DNA from: Adiantum capillus-veneris
Lineage: Eukaryota; Streptophyta; Polypodiopsida; Polypodiales; Pteridaceae
Direction of reading: 5' to 3'
Length of the DNA: 64,000 bases
Assembly (NCBI GenBank): GCA_014529385.2
Contig: CM043958.1
Span: 152,726,293 to 152,790,292 of the forward strand
The notes beneath the pieces are model-generated. The model made no database searches. It saw only the letters and a list, made by a program, of their open reading frames with translations, and was not told the origin of the DNA. The position numbers were made by a program, and so were the translations under genes. Shown here in pieces: positions 10,310-20,858 of this stretch (within the stretch, counting starts at the first letter, position 1; each line of letters starts with the position of its first letter).

Positions 10310-12470
10310 AATTGCCTTAATTCACGCTTTCTTCAGTGGATACTCTACTGGTGTTTTCTCTGAATAGGCCTTGATTTTCTATTACACGATCGGATCTAAG
10401 GTTCATATAGACTTATGAAGCCCTGGTAGTACTCACCTTAGATTGACTTGTCGTCAATTCCCACTTGATTCAATTGCACTTTCTGTCAAGCCACTGATTC
10501 CTCGTCTGCAACCTGATTCCTGTACAAAAATAATCAAATTAGCTTTTTTTTAATAAGGACAGTAGAGCTCCTGAGAACTCCAGCGATTGGTCTCTATATT
10601 TCACTTCAATTCGTGCTATGGAAGTCAAAATTTTGACTTTCAGATTCAGCTTAGCAAAATCAAAGGTTTAATCTTCAATCTATAAACTGAGTGTATCTGT
10701 ATCAATTTTGATCCGATTGAACCCAAAATTTCTCTATGGCCTTATATTATGCTGGTCTAACACTGTATAAGCCTCAAAAGTCAAATTTGAAGTCTTTGGA
10801 TAGCAGAAGTAAATAATCATGATTATTTACTTTTGTCACTTTTTTGCACTTTTTGGATTGGTTTGGCAAGTATACAATTTGTTAAAGCCCTTTGGCAAGT
10901 TTCAACAAGTTTGGACAAAATTTGATCAAGTTTACCCACTGTTTCGTGTCCGCAGACTCTGATTTCGAGAATCTGGCTTAAGTCTCACTTTTGTGATCCA
11001 AATTTCACCAAAATTGATTTATGGGGTCCAATTGATGTGCTTGACCTTGTGGTATACTCAAATTTGCAAAATCACCAAGTTTTGAAGCATATGTAAATAA
11101 CCATGATTATTTACTTCTGACAATTTTTTATAAGTTTTTGTTCCAACTTTGACACGGATCTATTAAGCACCTTATGTTAAGGTCATTAGTCAATTTTCAT
11201 AAAGTTTTGTGATCCAAATTTCACCAAAATTGATTTATAGGGTCCATTCAATTGATGTGTTTGACCTTGTGGTATACTCAAATTTGCAAAATCACCAAGT
11301 TTTGAAGCAAATGTAAATAACCGTAATTATTTACTTCTGACAATTTTTTATAATTTTTTGTTCCAACTTTGACACGGATCTATTAAGCATCTCATGTTAA
11401 GGTCATTAGTCAATTTTTGGTCAAATGGTCATCAATTATTTGCTAACTTTGTAATTTTTGTTACAGTTTTCACTCCATTGATCCAAATCTTGCCAAATTT
11501 GGTTTATGGGCTTATTACAACATGGTAAAGCTAGTTCTATGCCAACTTGGTCAAAAAAGTTCAAAAATAGGACTGAAGTAAATAATTGCGATTATTTACT
11601 TTTGCCAAAATTTTGTAATTTTTTGGTTAATTGACCATATATACATGTTTATCACATCAATATAAGTCTATGAATCAATTTTTAACAAGTTTGGATAAAT
11701 TTTCCTCAATTCACACTCAAGATTCAAAAAGTCAATACAAACTTTAGTTTTTTGCGAGTTTAGTGATCCAAATCTCTTGGGCCTTTACAAAAGTTGTTTG
11801 TACACATGTAATGAGTCAATGATACGAGTCTTGGCTAATTTAGAGCAAAAAGTTAATAATCATGATTATTAACTTGAGGCTTGAAATGAGCACTTTTTTG
11901 CAATATTCTCAAAGACGGTCCTTTTATGATGTTTTTTAAGCTTATAAATCAAGTCAAAACTTAGTTTGGCCTAAAAAGTAAAGAAAAAGTAAATAATCTG
12001 AGTTTTGATCAACTTCTTGAAATTTTTGCTTTGAAGTGTCCTTGAGCTTACCCACTGGTTCAGACAACTCTTAGGCTTACTCCCCAGCTGAATTGAGTGA
12101 ATTCGAGTCTTTTCGTGCTATTTCTAGCCGTAGACTTGAAATTCTGCAACCTTACATAACAACACACACTTGATTCTTTCAGAGAGAGCAATGATATGAA
12201 ATCCACCTCGGTTCATACTTACCCTACTCCTAGTTTCTCATGCAATGGGGTTGTGGAAAGTGTCCACAAACACTCGTTTTCTTGTGTTCTTTATGTTTTT
12301 CAGAGTCTTGATCTTAAGACTTGTCTCGTCTACCAATCATTCTCCAAATCCTAATTTTAATCTACAATCCTACAGTCCTAAAGTTACTCAGCAAGTACGA
12401 TTACTTTCAAGCTACCTCTACACAGCAAAAGACGACAATCTTAAGCTATGTGGTTTCTAAAAGAGAGTTT
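10310..12470 (-). repeat. E1 5' leader with palindrome array
   Basis: No gene in about 2.1 kb. Eight related palindromes or half-palindromes lie at 10,807-10,832, 11,093-11,114, 11,313-11,334, 11,578-11,599, 11,850-11,875 and (half) 11,989-12,000, with further degenerate traces; spacing is mostly 220-285. The first and the 11,850 copy are perfect 26-nt palindromes. The surrounding text repeats loosely ('gatccaaat..t..ccaaa.ttggtttatgg'). The distal end (12,190-12,260) resembles the end of the E2 leader near 31,320-31,400. Confidence 0.8.
10989..11417. repeat. Tandem duplication, period about 226 bp
   Basis: 10,989-11,197 and 11,215-11,417 are near identical (a few substitutions and a 4-base insertion). 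Each contains one palindrome. This is the most recent step in the growth of the leader array. Confidence 0.9.
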
Positions 12471-13480
12471 TGAACTCTAGGCGAACTTGGCGGCCTCAAA
12501 TGTGGAAGCTTGTCAAGGAGTATGTAGGCACTTGTGACACTTGCAATAGATCAAAGGCCCCTCGTCATTGTCCTCATGGATTACTCCATCCCTTGCCCAT
12601 TCCAACAAAACCATGGTCATCCATCTCCATGGATTTCATTGTAGAGCTACCCTTGTCACAAGGATTTGACTCCATGTTAGTAGTCGTGGATCGGTTAACA
12701 AAAATGGCACACTTCATTCCAACCACTAAAACCATCACCAGCGAAGGTACGGCCAAACTCTTTCTACAACATATCTATCGTTATCATGGATTACCGGATG
12801 ACATAGTTTCTGATCGAGGCCACAATTCATCTCTATCTTTTGGAAAAGCTTATTCAAGCTACTCGGAGTACAAATCAACCTCTCCTCAGCCAATCACCCA
12901 CAAAGTGATGGACAAACAGAGAGAGTAAATCAATTTTGAAACAGTATCTCCATTGTACTATCAGTTATCACCAGGATAATTCGGTCAAGCTCCTATCGCT
13001 GGCAGAATTCTCCTATAATAACAGTTTTCATGCCTCCACCCGTCACACTCCATTCTTTGCTAATTATGGTCAACATCCCAGACAAGATATCCACAGACAC
13101 TATCAAGTCAAGAATCCAGCTGCTATTCATCTTACACAACAATTATCTGCAATTCACAGAGAACTCACAATTCATATCAAAGAATCTCAATCCAAGTATA
13201 CGGAAAGTGCAGATCTCCATCGCATGCAGCATCCAAAATACAAAAAGGGGATAAAGTATGGCTCCTCTGGCGTGATCTGCGTTCATCTCGTTCCTGTCAA
13301 AAGCTTGATTATCGAAGGCTTGGCCCATTTAAAATTATCCGTCAAGTCAATCTAGTCACCTATCGACTTCGATTGCCCTCATCCATGAAAATCCATCTGG
13401 TCTTTCATGTCTCAGTCCTAGAACCTTGTCACACATCTAAGATCCCAGGAAGAGCCCTACAACCACCTCCTCCGGTTGAG
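12470..13480 (+). pseudogene. Chromovirus integrase (frameshifted)
   Basis: 12,470-12,928 reads [19 protein letters not shown] (second half of the H2C2 zinc site), [12 protein letters not shown] (first catalytic Asp), [14 protein letters not shown] and [13 protein letters not shown] (second Asp). A 1-base shift just after SDRG moves the frame; the [12 protein letters not shown] block with the catalytic Glu is readable in another frame near 12,890-12,930. The C-terminal part continues at 12,936-13,355 (LAEFSYNNSFHAST, TPFFANYG). It is therefore inactive. Confidence 0.88.
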
Positions 13481-13486
13481 ATTCAA

Positions 13487-13640
13487 GGACATGACGAATA
13501 TGAGGTTGAGAAAGTCCTAGATTCTTGAGTTTTGCGTGGCAGGTTACAATACTTGGTGCATTGGAAAGGCTATGATGTTAGTGAATGAACCTCGGAACCA
13601 GCACACAATCTACAACATGCATCTCTCAAAGTCCAAGAGT
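13487..13640 (+). pseudogene. Chromodomain of the chromovirus integrase
   Basis: Codons from about 13,496 give EYEVEKVLDS, a stop, then VLRGRLQYLVHWKGYDVSE, a stop, then TSEPAHNL. This is the classic chromodomain pattern (E-x-I-L-x-x-R ... Y-L-V-x-W-x-G-Y ... W-E-P). Both stops are TGA where Arg (CGA) and Trp (TGG) are expected, which fits C-to-T decay of methylated DNA. In the intact family the domain steers integration to marked chromatin. Confidence 0.85.
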
Positions 13641-13707
13641 TCCATCAACAACGTCCATGGAAGCCCCACTCAAGGAACACCACTGCTCCTCGTGGAACTC
13701 GTCGCTA

Positions 13708-13720
13708 GAGGAGGGGGTAA
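13708..13720 (+). promoter_or_regulatory. Polypurine tract before the 3' LTR
   Basis: GAGGAGGGGG just before the TG that opens the LTR at 13,722; plus-strand DNA priming site in the family. Confidence 0.7.
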
Positions 13721-13721
13721 A

Positions 13722-14375
13722 TGTCATGGATGCTTGAGAGTCAATCGTTGCCTGCATCATCGCCTATGTCATCGCGTACATCATCGCTAGAAGAATCTAG
13801 AAGGATCTAGAAGATTCTAGAAGTTCTAGAAGCATGGAGAAGATTCCAGAAGAATCTAGAAGTTTCTGAAAAGCTCTAGAAAGTTGAAGAAGGTTCTAGA
13901 AGAACTAGAAGGATCAAGAAGTTTCTAGAAGCTTGGAGAAGATTCCAGAAGAATCTAGAAGTTTTTGGAAAGCTCTAAAAAGTTGAAGAAGGATCCAGAA
14001 GGTTCTCGAAGAACTAGAAGGATCAAGAGGTTCAGAAAGATTCTAACCTCCTCAAGAAGAACCTAGAAAGTTCTAACCTCCTCAAGCACTAGTACAAATA
14101 GGGGTCTTGGGCCACAAGCCCCTCAGTCTTGCCAACACCAGTTGTGAGGCTCTTATGAGGAAATCCCTCTTCTAGTTCTTGTCTTATGTTCAAGTCTTGT
14201 CCTTGCAATCAAGCTATGTCTTGTACTCAAGTCATGTAATCCAAGTCTTGTATCTATCTCTCTTACTAAAGTATTAAGTTTTATAATCAATATTAATCTT
14301 ATCATCAAGTCCAAGTTCTTGTACATTGTGAGCGCCTCCTCTTGCTCTCTTCTAGCTCTATACCCACTCATAACA
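13722..14375 (+). repeat. Chromovirus 3' LTR with heat-shock-element cluster
   Basis: About 654 bp, opening TGTCATGGAT and closing CTCATAACA. The U3-like part holds a 99-bp imperfect tandem repeat (about 13,830-13,929 and 13,929-14,030) made of AGAAGATTCTAGAA-like text. A TATA-like TACAAATA at 14,093-14,100 follows, then a transcribed-looking R/U5 part. The 3' boundary is inferred from where the ~1-kb repeat A1 resumes. No partner LTR is in the window. Confidence 0.75.
13810..14010 (+). promoter_or_regulatory. Six perfect heat-shock elements (GAAnnTTCnnGAA)
   Basis: Exact trimers at 13,810-13,822, 13,839-13,851, 13,889-13,901, 13,918-13,930, 13,938-13,950 and 13,998-14,010, the first extended by further TTC and GAA units. 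They lie about 80-290 bp upstream of the TATA-like box. This is the consensus bound by heat-shock factor trimers. Heat response is inference. Confidence 0.75.
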
Positions 14376-14379
14376 GCAT

Positions 14380-15365
14380 GGAGACAATCCCAAGAAAGGA
14401 TTTCCTACTACCTAGGATATTGGCCATTGAATTATCTTTCCCTTTTATGTACTTGCACTCAAAATCATATTCTTTCAAAGTGATCTCCATATCCTTTCCA
14501 TCACGTTGAGGTCAGCTTGGGTTAGAATCCATTTTTATGCTTTGGTGATCATTGTTGAGCACAAATCTCCAGCCAACTAATTGGTGTCTCCAAAGCTATA
14601 AAAGGTAATGATAATAGGTGTGAGCTTTGTAGCACCCTAAAGTCATGTGTGAATCGTCTTTCCATATCATCATCCTAGCCATGTATGCAAAGCCCATGTG
14701 AAAGATATATAAAATCTTAGTCAACATCCCATGTGGTAGATAAGAATATTATGATGTCACTTTGTTCTTATCTGGAGATCGCATCTAGCTCTACAAAATA
14801 GACATTTGTTGTACAACTTTTTGCATCATAAATCAAGTCTGTTTTTCAACCATCAAGTCACTAGATTTTGTCTACATTAACTATGTGTATCAAAGCCATT
14901 AGCTAGATTAGTACTTCTCAATCTAATTAGATCCTAAGAATTCTCTATGCTAGATTTCATTGACAAATCTTCTTAGCCATTGCAATTGCTTATTCAACAC
15001 CCCTTTCCCTTTTTTGAAGCCAATTTGTGATGGAAGGTGTAGGAGTTTAGAACCATCACCTGAAAAATTTGATTAAGAAGATAAAATTGTATTAATTGCA
15101 TACATCCAAACGTTCTTGAGAGAGCGATGAAGTAAGCGATGAAGTATTTTTCGCTCAAAACTAAAATCAATTTTGTTCACTTTTTTGAATACTTTCAATT
15201 TTGGGGTGGAGTTTGCTTGATTGCTCAGAAAATCCAAAATCTTGCTGCAATTAGTGATTGTGCATGCATTTAGCGATTTGAACTAGCTTTCAATTGATTG
15301 CTTAGTCTTTTTTTTTTGGGAGATGATTGGAACCAAAAATCATTTCCTTCAAAATTGGTGTGTGT
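14380..15365. repeat. Dispersed repeat A, copy 1
   Basis: Matches 16,988-18,040 over about 1 kb with scattered substitutions and small indels. The left end contains, on the minus strand, the end of a gypsy RNase H (LKEYDFECKYIKGKD pattern, broken). The rest has no readable gene. It ends at a short GT tract (15,358-15,372). Confidence 0.85.
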
Positions 15366-16845
15366 GTGTGTGCACTTGGACACTTTGGTGATGGGAGACC
15401 ACTCTTACATAAGAATTTTTTGTTTGGCTAAAAAACAACCATATCTTGTCAAAGCGTAGCCTTTTCAATCAATCACTCACACACACACACATACATACAC
15501 ACACATGTGCGTGCTCTTTAATTGCACCCAAGTTGTCAATAGCTTGACACATCGGCTATTGCTACACAACCTTACCCAAGTTACTCACCCTAATTTAACT
15601 TGCAAGTTTCCCTGTCTAACATGGTCTCCACTAGAGTCATCATTGATTGCATCAAATCCTTACATGCACACCATCTCCCCTTGTATTTGGCCTCGCAATT
15701 TGCAATAAGCACACACCGCACCTGTTTCTTTGACCATTAAGTCCCACCCCAATGGTGCTTTTGTGCGTTGCAACTGTTGCTCCACAAGATCTATAGCATT
15801 GTCTCAACTCTCCATGTATTGCTTATGCTGCCAATTTAGCAACCAGCTCAAAGCCTTGCGTGCAACCGACCTTGACTCCCAACACGCACGTAATTGTTTT
15901 GACTAGATTACTTGATTGTTTCCCAACATAATCTCTTGTATACTCTATGCTACGTGCAATCCATGGTTAGCTTGCACCTACCATGTCTAAGCATCTCTAA
16001 AATGGTGGTCCTTTTTGCCACATTATATACTTAAAAGTCTTTGTGGTCCTTGTTCCCATTACTACATCTAGTGACACATTTCTACTTGGTAAGGCTAATA
16101 TTCCACCTTGCTTGCCATTATAAGAATATCATCAAGGCCCTCCTTTTCAACATGAAACTTTCCACTTTCTTGTAAAACAACACTTACGCAATTAGTCCAT
16201 GTGCCCATTCCCACACTACCATTGATTAAAATTATCAAATATTTTGAGTGTGGATTCTTTATGGCAGCCAAGAAGGGGATAAACTTTGAATGTCAACATA
16301 TAAGGGCTTCAAATAAGTGTTTACCATTGTAAAATCTATATTTATATTTCTTGAACTTTCAAATAATATATGCTATATCTATCACACATGTTGATAATCT
16401 TAGCTTTATGTAACTTGCATATGAGAATCAGACTATGCCAATCAAACTGGTAAGACCTTCCTCTCTGTCTCTCTACATGCAAAGGGACACCATCATTGGG
16501 GAAGAAAGATAAAAATATTCACAATTCAATGGCGAAAGTTTTCACACTTGGCAAATAAAAATAAAGGTTCACTTAATGCAAAAGCACTTATGGTCTATTG
16601 TTAAACCGCTATAGAGTGGCAACAAGAACAAAAAAGGTAAAGCTTGATACAATATATAACTGAAGACGAGGAAGCTTGATGTCTTGTTTACTTCACTCCA
16701 AGATAAATTTATGCAAACACCATTGCATACAACACATGGGTCACCTTAGAGTGGCCATTTGGAATTATTACCAAGCTTTCCAAGATTACATTGAAAATAA
16801 AACTCTATGATCTCCTTGTGATTGGAAAGATAAATTTTTTAATGG
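15366..16845. other. Unassigned non-coding DNA
   Basis: Contains a CA-rich microsatellite at about 15,476-15,506. No gene, LTR or known domain could be read on either strand. Confidence 0.4.
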
Positions 16846-17097
16846 CTAAGTAGGCATGTATCCAAGAGAGATAAGAATATCCAAGTAAAATTCTCTTCTC
16901 CTTTTTGAAACATCTTTCTCAGGACATAATTTGGATGATCCATTGTAAAAATTCATCCATTGGGAGTTGGCTAGAGGTTTTCTTCGCACGGAGACAATCC
17001 CAAGAAAGGATTTCCTACTTAGGATATTGGCCACTAAAATATCTTTCCCTTTTATGTACTTGCACTCAAAATCGTATTCTTTCAAAGTGACCTCCAT
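16846..17097 (-). pseudogene. Gypsy RNase H C-terminal fragment (repeat A, copy 2)
   Basis: 83 codons starting MEVTLKEYDFECKYIKGKDILVANILSRKS, the end of RNase H in plant chromovirus-type pol (W/L-x-E-Y-D-F-x-I-x-Y-x-x-G-x-x-N-x-x-A-D-A-L-S-R); the usual 'ADALSR' is 'ANILSR'. The remaining 50 residues are not recognised. No other pol domain is adjacent. Confidence 0.7.
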
Positions 17098-18040
17098 ATC
17101 CTTTGCCTCATGTTGAGGTCAACTTGGGTTAGGATCCATTTTTATGCTTTGGTGATCATTGTTGAGCACTCTGGCCAACTAATTGGTGTCTTCAAAGCTA
17201 TAATAGGGTGTGAGCTTTGTAGCACCTTCAAATCATGGGTGAATCTTCTCTCCATATCATCATCCTAGCCATGTGTGTAAAGCCCATGTAAAAGATATAT
17301 GAATCTTAGTCAACATCCCATGTGGTAGATAAGAATTTTAGGATGTCACTTTGTTCTTATTTGGATATCACATCTAGCTCTACAAAATAGCCATTTGTTG
17401 TACAACTTATTGCATCATAAATCAAGTCTATTTTTCAACCATCTCCTTTGTATATTGAGCTCTCAATGAGTCACTAGATTATGTCTACATTAACTATGTG
17501 TAAGTTATGAAAAATCACTAAGTACCCAACACAACTTAATTTGGTATCAAAGCCATTAGCTAGATTAAAACTTCTCAATCTAATTAGATCCTAAGAATTC
17601 TCTATGCTAAATTTCATTGACAAATCTTCCTAGCCATTGCAATTGCTAATTCAGCACCCTTTGCGTCTACCTAATTAAACTACATTGCAGAATTTGCCTC
17701 TTTTGAAGCCAACTTGTGATGGAAGGTGTAGGAGTTTAGCACCATTACCCAAAAAGATTGATTCAAAAGATGAAATTGCATTAATTGCATACATCCACAC
17801 ATTCTTGAGAGAGTGATGAAGTATTTTTTGCTCATTAATAAGGTCAATTTTGTTCACTTTTTTGAATACTTCCTATTTTGGGGTGGATTTTGCTTCATTG
17901 CATTAGAAAATCCAAAATCTTGTTGTATTAGTGATTGTGCGTGCGTTTAGCCATTTGAACTAGCTTTCAACTAATTGCTTAGTCTCTATTTTTTGGAGAT
18001 GATTGGAATCAAAAATCATTTCCTTCAAAATTGGTGTACA
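16985..18040. repeat. Dispersed repeat A, copy 2
   Basis: Direct repeat of 14,380-15,365. It carries extra segments (for example near 17,445-17,535) and ends at a CA tract (18,037-18,053) where copy 1 ends in GT. The segment beyond the RNase H fragment has no readable gene. Confidence 0.85.
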
Positions 18041-18053
18041 CACACACACACAC

Positions 18054-18321
18054 AGTACTGGTACTGGTACTGATATGGGTACTACTATTGGTACTGGTAG
18101 TACTCGTATTGATTTAGCTATATTGCTATACTAGTACTGGTATTGACTGGTACTATATAGTAGAATTTATACTGGTACTACTAGACTATACTGGTATTGA
18201 TACTGGCAATATACACTACTGGTACTAATACTGCTATACTAGTCCTGGTAATACTGGAGTTGTATTGGTATTGTATATATTGGTACTGGTACTGGTACAC
18301 ACACACACACACACACACACA
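18054..18321. repeat. Degenerate GGTACT minisatellite plus CA tract
   Basis: About 245 bases built from GGTACT / TACTGG / ATACTGG units with many variants, closed by a run of CA (about 18,297-18,321). Confidence 0.9.
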
Positions 18322-18570
18322 TGGTTGTTTTTAACTCGTTGCTATTTCCCTGGTATATTTTTGATGGGACTGTTGGCTTGGGGTACCTTTAGATAATAAC
18401 TCGCTTAAATTGACTACGTAATTTTTGTAAGATAGTACCTTAATGATACCTAACCCTTGAATACTAAATGGGTTATGGGCGGATTACTCGGCTCTATAAA
18501 TGATGTTGTCTTCTGCTTAAAAGTGAGGTGGCTCCCTCCTAACGGTTCTGCGATACTGTGCTCTTAAGTG

Positions 18571-18664
<94 letters not shown>
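18571..18664. repeat. CT then GT microsatellite, 40 GT units
   Basis: CT x7 followed by an uninterrupted GT run at 18,585-18,664. Any Cys-Val frame here is an artefact of the repeat. Confidence 0.97.
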
Positions 18665-18666
<2 letters not shown>

Positions 18667-18787
18667 ATGGTGGTGCTACTACACTATCCCTCTCTTGAAG
18701 CCGGGCCTGCCATACGGCTAAGAAGGAAGGTGACCACTTGCTCCAAACCCTATAAAAGGGTGAGCTTTACATGCTCACTTAGCATTG

Positions 18788-18801
18788 GTGGTGGTGGTGG
18801 T

Positions 18802-18850
<49 letters not shown>
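18788..18850. repeat. GGT then GT microsatellite
   Basis: GGT x6 running into GT x~24. It lies just outside the outermost sequence assigned to E2. Confidence 0.95.
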
Positions 18851-18852
<2 letters not shown>

Positions 18853-18859
18853 GTATTTG

Positions 18860-20858
18860 GGAGAACTGTCTGTACATTAGGACTGTGAGGATTTTACCTA
18901 CAAAGGGTGGCAATGTGCTCATGAGTATATTGTGGAAGTTTCATGTGATTTGGACTAGTTTTGGTAGGTCTATGACCCATTATTGCCTCTATGCTTTGAC
19001 TTTTGCGTTTTTTGATGCATATGAGGTCAACTTTTGTCCAAATGTGATGAAACTTGGTGGCTAGCATGTACAGGCTATTCAGAGACTCTGTGTGATATGA
19101 GATGTTGAGTTTGGTTCCCAGATATGGCCTTGAGACATCCTACGTGCCTGATGAAATTTATTTGACAAGTGCTACTGGTGCTTGTCCTGAGTCCCTTTTA
19201 AGCCCTATTTCAAGAAAAAAGTCAAATAGATAGAAAGAAACTCCCTGTTTGGCTTTCATATCCTCTGAGCCATTTTTTGACTCTTGGAGTGCTTTTTGGC
19301 GATGAAATTTGTTGAAGTTAGTCTCCATAGCTTCACGGTCCCTTGGGGATCCTTGCCATATGGTTTTTGTTGACTTTGGCTTCACCGGAGCTCCGTTTAG
19401 CAATTTGTCACTCTGGAAGCGCCCATGGTTGCGTTTACATATTGTCGATGACTTGTGGTGGTCTATCACCATAGGACTTGGTTGTTGATGGTCTAAGAAA
19501 GCCACTCGTGAAGTTTGGTGGCAAACGGACATGCGGTTTGGTCGTGAGAGCTATTTGACGCTTTGTGTGTCTGATGCCGTTTCTGAAGTTTAGTGCCGCC
19601 GATTTGGGTCGCCTTATGGCCATGTGGGCTATATAGACTTGAAGAGCATGTCGAGATGCTCCTACCCATGAGTTTTGGTATCATTTGGGCGCCTTTCCAC
19701 CGATTTACCATCTGGTGGCCTCTTGCAGGGCTCTAGAAGTTAGGGTTTTTTTCGATGGTTTTCTACCGCCTTTGGGCATTCAAAAGTGGTCTCCTATGCT
19801 AGGGTAAGCTGCTGATGAAGATTCATTGCTTTTGGGTTAGCCATTAGGTGGCCACTTCTACCTGTAGGTCTCTACTGGTCGCTTCCCGTGTGAACCCTAC
19901 ACTAGTTTTCGCGACAAAACATCAAACATACGCGAAAAGCTCAAGGTGGTGAGCCTACCTCTCATGTCTGGAACCTGTCGGGTGGTCGTGCGCGTCGTAG
20001 AAGCCGCTAGAAGTCCGGTTCGCTCTAGGTGGCAAGAGCTATCTCTCAAGAAGGCAATAGTAGAAATGAGCTTTAAAAGAAGTGAAAAAATCTTATAATG
20101 GGGGTCCCCGAACCACTTTCCATGAAATTTGACGTGTGCTCTCAACTTCTTGCGAGATGCGGTTTAAACTCGAAAATTCTTGATTTGGAATCCATTTGCC
20201 CAGTTTCCGAAATATTTGACGTTTCGGTCAAAATCTGGCCAAAACACGCTTTTCGTTCCATTCACATAATTGCACCCCCATTGTACCATAGGTTGTCCTC
20301 TAGTCACTGATTAACCCCATATTTTTTGTTTTTCATTACGACTATATTTCACCTGCTTTTTGTATTTTTGAAGTTTTTTCTGTCGATAATTAGTAAAATT
20401 AAAAAGAAAATATCAAATTAAACCCAAAAAATCCCCAAAAATCATAATAACTCAAAAACATCACCGTAAAACACTATATACACTCACATGCAATTTTTAT
20501 GGCTGGATTTTTCCGTTTTACGAAGATTTTGCCCGAAAAAATGACTATTTTTACTTATATACACACACCTAGGGGGGCTTTATTCGGCGTTTGGTCCCAT
20601 ATACTTGTAGATTCATTCTGTATAAGGGCATATGTACTTAGGTTAGTCCAGAAAATTTCACAATCAAATGACAACCCTCTAAAATAGTCAAAAAACATAC
20701 CCTTTTTTGCTCTTTTTACCATTGGGTCCGCATTTGAGAATGCCTCCCCCCTCCTAGCCGGAGTCCTCCCGGACGACAAGGTATCACCTCGATGTATGTG
20801 CCGTGCATGGATTAAAAATTGTGCTAATGCTCGGCCGTGTAATGTAGCCCTATATTAT
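18860..20858 (-). other. E2 3' non-coding region
   Basis: No gene over 2 kb. It follows E2's last ORF and parallels E1's 1,750-3,500. A half-palindrome AGACATCCTACGTG at 19,133-19,146 matches the motif family in the E2 leader, supporting membership of E2. A left LTR matching 31,706-32,632 was not found. Confidence 0.5.

Larger units (their letters stand above)
3000..12470 (-). mobile_element. Ty3/gypsy retrotransposon E1, decayed, internally deleted
   Basis: Read right to left: leader (12,470-10,310), gag (10,307-7,419), retropepsin (7,343-6,640), conserved linker (6,420-5,991), RT (5,969-4,743), and truncated RNase H joined to a second protease-like domain and tail (4,697-3,502). Each domain aligns with E2 at 20.9-29.9 kb, but the two are clearly diverged. 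Several single stops and frameshifts break gag-pol, and integrase is missing by deletion. Neither LTR nor PBS was found. The 5' side stops at the chromovirus remnant near 12,470. It is non-autonomous. Borders are approximate. Confidence 0.8.
12470..14375 (+). mobile_element. Chromovirus (Ty3/gypsy) 3' remnant
   Basis: The plus strand reads integrase zinc/core region, integrase C-terminus, chromodomain, polypurine tract and 3' LTR. The 5' LTR, gag, protease, RT and RNase H are absent: the remnant starts abruptly against the E1 leader. The chromodomain marks it as a chromovirus, a different lineage from E1/E2. It is not able to move by itself. Confidence 0.85.

Noticed and set aside
10807-12000. 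CRISPR array or tRNA cluster
   Set aside because: Repeats are self-palindromic and diverged, spaced 220-285 bases within a longer repeat unit; no cloverleaf and clearly plant DNA.
18568-19064. Cys-Val repeat open frames
   Set aside because: They are the translation of the GT microsatellites.
18860-20858. Left LTR of E2
   Set aside because: No match to 31,706-32,632 could be found by eye; treated as 3' non-coding DNA instead.
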